A stretch of 8,203 nucleotides of DNA from Oscillospiraceae bacterium (GTDB lineage Bacteria > Bacillota > Clostridia > Oscillospirales > Ruminococcaceae): positions 1 through 8,203 of the forward strand of contig WQXP01000041.1 in assembly GCA_009784765.1 (NCBI GenBank). Direction: 5' to 3'. The notes beneath the pieces were generated by a model. It worked only from the letters and a program-made list of their open reading frames with translations, had not been told where the DNA came from and did no database searches. The position numbers were made by a program, and so were the translations under genes. Positions 4,179 to 8,203 of the stretch are shown one piece after another (positions within the stretch are counted from its first letter, which is position 1; each line of letters opens with the position of its first letter).

Positions 4179-7001
4179 CTATTTCATGAATTTGCGAAGA
4201 ATTGCGAAGAGTTCCCCAATGTCAATCGGTTTGCCGATATGGCTGTTCATCCCTGCTTTGAGGCACTTCTCCACATCTTCCAAGAACACATTCGCTGTCA
4301 TGGCGACAATCGGAACGCTCTGCGCCTTCGGGTGGTCGAACTCACGAATTCGCCGCGTCGCTTCATAACCGTCCATGAGCGGCATCTGCACGTCCATGAA
4401 AATAAGGTCATACTCATCAGGTGCGGCGGCAAACATCTCGACTGCTTGCTTGCCGTTCTCTGCACAATCAATGCTGACTTGGGTTACCTCAAGGAGTGCC
4501 ATCGCAATCTCACGATTGACTTCAACATCTTCCGCTAACAAGACTCTTTTTCCCGCGAACACGCTGTCCGCGTCCGCCCCTGCTGCCGCCTCACTCGAGA
4601 CTTTTTCGCTGATTCCTATTGCTTCTGCGATTGAATCTGCAATCGCGGAGGGGAACAGCGGCTTCGACAGAAACTTGTCTACCCCTGCTTTCTTTGCCTC
4701 ATCAGCGACTTCGCTCCACTCTGCCGCTGAAATCATGATTATAACAGTATTGTCCGGGTTAGTTGATTTCGCCTTGAGTTCCCGTGCTAATTCAATCCCG
4801 TCCATATTCGGCATTTTCCAGTCAACAAAGTAAATATCATACATTCCGTTGGCTCCGATATTCGCTAATGCTTCCATGCCGCTTAACGCCGTGTCGCACG
4901 TCGTTCCGAAGCCTTGGATAATCTCAGTGAAATACTCGAGTATTTCCGGGTCGTCGTCTACCACCATAATCGAAACATTATCCCAACCCACGCCTATATC
5001 CGAGAGTGCGGGCATTTTCTTAGCCCCTGCTTTTGCCTCGAAAGTGAACGAAAACGCAGAGCCTTCACCGAGCTTCGACTCGACGCTGACTTTTCCCCCC
5101 ATCATTTCAACAATGCTCTTTGTGATTGTAAGCCCGAGCCCGGTTCCGCCGAATACCCGTGTCGTTCCCGTTTCGGCTTGCTGAAACGAGTCAAACAGAG
5201 TGCTCTGGTGTTCTTCACTGATTCCGATTCCCGTGTCCGTAACGGTAACTTTGATTGTGTAAACGCCGTCTTGCTCTTTTACGAATCGCGACACAAGGCT
5301 CACTGAGCCGCTTTCAGGCGTGAACTTCACTGCGTTGGAGAGCAGATTTGTAATCACCTGCGCCAACCGCTGGTCATCTCCGATAATGGTACGGGGGATT
5401 GCTTTGTCGATATGCACGGTTAGCCTTTGATTCATCTCATCAGCGCGGAAAGAAATGATGTTAATGACGCGCTGAAGCATTTTCTCAAACTCGAACTCCA
5501 CGTAAGACAGCTCGAATTTGTTCGCTTCGATTTTGCTTATGTCGAGAATATCGTTAATCACGCCTAACAAGTGTTGTGAGGCGTTTTCTATTTTTTGTAA
5601 GCAATAGTCTTTTTTCGCCAAATCATCGGCAGATTTGCCAATCGTAGTCATACCGATAATCGCGTTCATGGGTGTGCGGATTTCGTGAGACATATTCGAC
5701 AGAAAATCGCTCTTTGCCCTGCTGGCGACTTCGGCGGCTTCCCGAAGCTTCTCTGTACGAATGAGCATATCACGCTCTTCCGTTATATCCATGAGCGAAC
5801 CCGCAATCCGGAGCGGCGTTCCGTTTTTGTCACGAATGGTTTCCCCTGCAGCCCGAAAATGCAGATACTCACCGTTTTTGCACAGCAATCTATATTCTAT
5901 ATCAAAAGGCGTCTTCCCGCTTTTGTCGAGAATATGCGCCGCGAACGCCCCTACAGAACGCTCTTTGTCTTCGGGGTGGAGTTTATCGCTCCAGCTTCCG
6001 AAAACATTCGGAAAATCATTCTCGTCGTTATAGCCGAGCATTCGCCGAAAATCATCAGAGTACGTGATTGAGTTCGCGGGGTTAGAGGGGTCCCCTGCGA
6101 AAATCTCCGTATCCCACAACCCGATTTTCGCAGCTTTTATCATCAGATTAGTCTTGGCAAGCTGCATTTCATTTTTGATGAGGGTGTTCTTAGTTTCGGT
6201 AATGTCAATAAACGCCCCGGCGAAGTGGATTATATAACCGTTTTCGTCACGAATTGCTTCTCCATATGCACGAAAGTATACATATTCGCCGTCTTTTCGG
6301 CGCAAGCGATACTCCGCATCGTATGACTCATCGCCTGCGTTTGCGATATACTGCACGACTTCTTCTAAAGCCCTCTCCCGGTCATCGGGGTGGAGGTTTT
6401 CTTTCCAACTGTCGAAAACATCGGGAAAGTCAACCACGTCCGTATAGCCGAGCATATTGCGAATCCCGCCCGACCAGGTGAAAGTATTGTCCGGGTGAAA
6501 TAAATCATTGCCGACCATGCCCACGTCCCACAAGCCGATTCGCGTGGCTTTAATCACCGAGTTCAGTATAAGCAGCTGATGTTCGTTCTCCGCCTGCGCC
6601 TTCGCGAGTTCTTTTTGCCTGTCGCGAACTTCAGAAACGTCATAGGCGTAGGCGATAATCGCAAAACTGCTGCCGTAAGGGATTCTCACAAGCTCAATCA
6701 GCAGATTGATTTTGCGCCCGCTTATCTTCAGCTCTGTCTCGAACTTGTCGTAACCAGCTTTCGCCGCAGTCATGAGCCGCTCACCGACTGTTGTTGAACG
6801 CCTTCCGTCAGGTTGAAACTCCGGTATTCCTGCCGAGAACCGCGCTATGAACCCGTCGAACATTTCCTCTTTGCTCTCAAACCCGATAAACCGCATCGCG
6901 GCAGGGTTACAGTCAATCATTTTGAAATTGCTGTCAAAAAGAATGTTAATCTGCGGGTTCGCGTCAAACATCGCTGAGGTGGTAAGTCTGTTATCGTCCA
7001 T
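4179..7001 (-). CDS. Cytosolic hybrid histidine kinase: PAS-PAS-PAS-HisKA-HATPase-REC-REC
   Basis: 940 residues with no signal peptide or membrane segment, so the sensor is probably cytosolic. Domains in order: an N-terminal PAS (about 10-125); two PAS_3-type domains (about 145-270 and 287-408) that are near copies of each other; HisKA with phospho-acceptor His439 in SNMSHEIRTPMNAIIG; HATPase_c with N box Asn552-LLSN-Asn556, DTGIGIS (589-595) and GGTGLGL (618-624); receiver 1 (about 676-795) with acidic residues Asp682/683, phospho-acceptor Asp727, Ser758 and Lys780; and receiver 2 (about 818-938) with Glu824/Asp825, Asp870, Thr902 and Lys924. All key residues are present, so it should be active. 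The signal is unknown. No HPt domain or separate output regulator is in the window, so the phosphorelay partner is elsewhere. ATG 7001 has AGGGAG seven nt upstream. It starts 24 nt after the GH94 stop and ends 14 nt before the XRE start. Confidence 0.95.
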   Translation of the reverse strand: MDDNRLTTSAMFDANPQINILFDSNFKMIDCNPAAMRFIGFESKEEMFDGFIARFSAGIPEFQPDGRRSTTVGERLMTAAKAGYDKFETELKISGRKINLLIELVRIPYGSSFAIIAYAYDVSEVRDRQKELAKAQAENEHQLLILNSVIKATRIGLWDVGMVGNDLFHPDNTFTWSGGIRNMLGYTDVVDFPDVFDSWKENLHPDDRERALEEVVQYIANAGDESYDAEYRLRRKDGEYVYFRAYGEAIRDENGYIIHFAGAFIDITETKNTLIKNEMQLAKTNLMIKAAKIGLWDTEIFAGDPSNPANSITYSDDFRRMLGYNDENDFPNVFGSWSDKLHPEDKERSVGAFAAHILDKSGKTPFDIEYRLLCKNGEYLHFRAAGETIRDKNGTPLRIAGSLMDITEERDMLIRTEKLREAAEVASRAKSDFLSNMSHEIRTPMNAIIGMTTIGKSADDLAKKDYCLQKIENASQHLLGVINDILDISKIEANKFELSYVEFEFEKMLQRVINIISFRADEMNQRLTVHIDKAIPRTIIGDDQRLAQVITNLLSNAVKFTPESGSVSLVSRFVKEQDGVYTIKVTVTDTGIGISEEHQSTLFDSFQQAETGTTRVFGGTGLGLTITKSIVEMMGGKVSVESKLGEGSAFSFTFEAKAGAKKMPALSDIGVGWDNVSIMVVDDDPEILEYFTEIIQGFGTTCDTALSGMEALANIGANGMYDIYFVDWKMPNMDGIELARELKAKSTNPDNTVIIMISAAEWSEVADEAKKAGVDKFLSKPLFPSAIADSIAEAIGISEKVSSEAAAGADADSVFAGKRVLLAEDVEVNREIAMALLEVTQVSIDCAENGKQAVEMFAAAPDEYDLIFMDVQMPLMDGYEATRRIREFDHPKAQSVPIVAMTANVFLEDVEKCLKAGMNSHIGKPIDIGELFAILRKFMK

Positions 7002-7008
7002 AAATCTG

Positions 7009-7014
7009 CTCCCT
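7009..7014 (-). promoter_or_regulatory. Ribosome binding site of the histidine kinase
   Basis: AGGGAG on the - strand, seven nt before ATG 7001, inside the 24-nt gap after the phosphorylase gene. The gap has no room for a full promoter plus leader, so the kinase is probably read from the phosphorylase transcript or from a promoter inside that gene. Confidence 0.65.
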
Positions 7015-7025
7015 CTAAAAAATTG

Positions 7026-8203
7026 CTACCCCAACACAACCTCAACTTCGTGTACGCCGCCGTCGGTGAAGGCTTCGACTGTGTTGCCGCTCTTTTGTAC
7101 TCCGTCTACTGTAAGCTTAACCACTCCCTTACACACATGGTCAGGGTTCTTGACTGTAATCTTATAAGTCGCCCCTCGGAACACGCGAGTGAGGGTAAAA
7201 CCGTCCCATGCTTTCGGAATGCTCGGGTCGATTTTCAGCCCGTCATACTGCGGGTGAATCCCGAGAATATACTGAGACACCGCGACAAAGTTCCATGCCG
7301 CCGTCCCCGTGAGCCACGAGTTCTTCGCCTCGCCGTGACGTGAAGCGTCTTTACCTGCAATCATCTGGGCATATACATAAGGCTCTGTGCGATGCAGATG
7401 GCTTATTTCCTCACGGAACGCAGGCGCGATTTTGCTGTAATACTCGAAAGCTTTGTCCCCTCTGCCGGTGTGAGCTTCCGCGCAAATCAGCCACGCATTA
7501 TTATGACAGAAAATCCCCGCGTTTTCTTTATACCCGGGCGGATAAGTCGAAATCTCGCCATACTCGATATAATACTTGGTGAAAGCAGGGTTATTCAGCA
7601 CTAAGCCGTGGTCGGTGTTGAGGTATTTGTCAACGCTGTCTAAAGTCTTAGCCGCTCTGTCGTCGCACAAGTCAGACATTACTGCGAAGCCTTGGGGTTC
7701 AATGAAGATTTTGCCTTCCTCACACTCATGAGAGCCGATTTTACGCCCGAAGTCGTCATATGCACGCAGATACCAGCCCTCCGCGCTGCCGGCGGCTTGG
7801 TCGTAACCATGCTCTGCGATTACTCCGCGCATAGCCGCCAGTTCGCTCTCCGCTCGCTGTGCTTCTGCTTCATCGCCTTTGATTCTGCACATTGCCGCGT
7901 ACTCCGGCCCGATAAACGTGAACATACACGCAATCATGACAGATTCGGCGACTTTGCCGTCCTTGCTCGTAGTAGTCTGGAAAGGTTCGCCCGGCGTGTT
8001 CGAGAAGCAGTTCAGGTTAAGGCAGTCGTTCCAGTCGGCGCGTCCGATTAGCGGCAATCCGTGAGGGCCGCGTTTGTTGACTACGTGGTTGAACGCCCTC
8101 TTGCAATGGTCGAGAATCGTATCTGCAAGCTCGTCGCGGTTCTCGTAAGGGACTTTTTCGTCAAGAATGCCGAAATCCCCAGTTTCTTTCATATACGCCG
8201 CCA
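7026..8203 (-). CDS. cbp: GH94 cellobiose phosphorylase, C-terminal half (5' end outside window)
   Basis: About 391 residues are visible and the frame runs off the right edge; full enzymes have about 800. An in-frame ATG at 8192 is not the start, because family-like sequence ([10 protein letters not shown]) continues before it. Cellobiose phosphorylase converts cellobiose and phosphate to glucose-1-phosphate and glucose in the cytosol, saving ATP. Counting from the ATG at 8192, [20 protein letters not shown] (45-64) holds the general acid Asp, taken as Asp56 of WND by analogy with the Cellvibrio gilvus enzyme. [18 protein letters not shown] (215-232), [14 protein letters not shown] (268-281) and [15 protein letters not shown] (288-302) are strongly conserved (alpha/alpha-six barrel), followed by a C-terminal beta domain ending in EVEVVLG. 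The closest match I recall is the clostridial cellobiose phosphorylase type. Related GH94 enzymes act on laminaribiose or longer chains, so the exact substrate is less sure than the family. It is the first visible gene of the - strand cluster. Confidence 0.88.
   Translation of the reverse strand, partial: AAYMKETGDFGILDEKVPYENRDELADTILDHCKRAFNHVVNKRGPHGLPLIGRADWNDCLNLNCFSNTPGEPFQTTTSKDGKVAESVMIACMFTFIGPEYAAMCRIKGDEAEAQRAESELAAMRGVIAEHGYDQAAGSAEGWYLRAYDDFGRKIGSHECEEGKIFIEPQGFAVMSDLCDDRAAKTLDSVDKYLNTDHGLVLNNPAFTKYYIEYGEISTYPPGYKENAGIFCHNNAWLICAEAHTGRGDKAFEYYSKIAPAFREEISHLHRTEPYVYAQMIAGKDASRHGEAKNSWLTGTAAWNFVAVSQYILGIHPQYDGLKIDPSIPKAWDGFTLTRVFRGATYKITVKNPDHVCKGVVKLTVDGVQKSGNTVEAFTDGGVHEVEVVLG

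Noticed and set aside
4375..5306. Several + strand open frames of 110-150 codons opposite the kinase
   Set aside because: Ser/Ala-rich low-complexity translations antisense to conserved kinase domains, with no convincing ribosome binding sites.
8190..8192. The ATG as the start of the phosphorylase
   Set aside because: Family-like residues continue in frame before it and the protein would be half the usual length, so the gene enters from outside.

Overview
The window looks like chromosomal DNA from an endospore-forming, probably anaerobic, member of the Bacillota (class Clostridia). The case rests on a SpoIVB sporulation protease with a SigG-like promoter, a cellobiose phosphorylase of the clostridial type, and strong GGAG-type ribosome binding sites. 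Base composition looks close to balanced by eye. I see no mobile element, RNA gene, CRISPR array or phage gene.

Layout. At the left edge (2-415, + strand) is the C-terminal part of a leucine-rich-repeat protein with a cysteine-rich stretch. It converges on spoIVB (429-1745, - strand), and the terminator hairpin of the LRR gene lies inside the last codons of spoIVB. Positions 1746-1876 form a short intergenic region. It holds the spoIVB ribosome binding site, a good SigG-like promoter, and the terminator of the transcription unit to its right. Everything from 1877 to the right edge is on the - strand and tightly packed. In order of transcription it holds a GH94 phosphorylase (7026 to beyond the edge, 5' end missing), a 940-residue cytosolic hybrid histidine kinase (4179-7001), a small XRE-type regulator (start best placed at 4164), the tRNA adenosine deaminase tadA (start best placed at a TTG at 3788) and a MOP-superfamily polysaccharide flippase (1877-3292). 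Gaps are 24, 14, -11 and 34 nt, so this is probably one operon, or at least its last four genes are.

How they may work together. The phosphorylase makes glucose-1-phosphate from imported cellobiose or a related disaccharide. The kinase and XRE protein are regulators, TadA is a tRNA-editing housekeeping enzyme, and the flippase exports lipid-linked glycan. No single pathway links them all. The group reads as a mixed operon in which signalling genes sit between carbohydrate and housekeeping genes. spoIVB is a separate unit, expected to be expressed in the forespore, and is not followed by spo0A as it usually is.

I found no convincing new system. The points most worth a second look are spoIVB detached from spo0A, the SigG-like promoter with nearby repeated palindromes, the terminator inside coding sequence, the heavy use of TAG stops (5 of 7 genes), the two corrected start sites, and the Cys-rich/LRR fragment.
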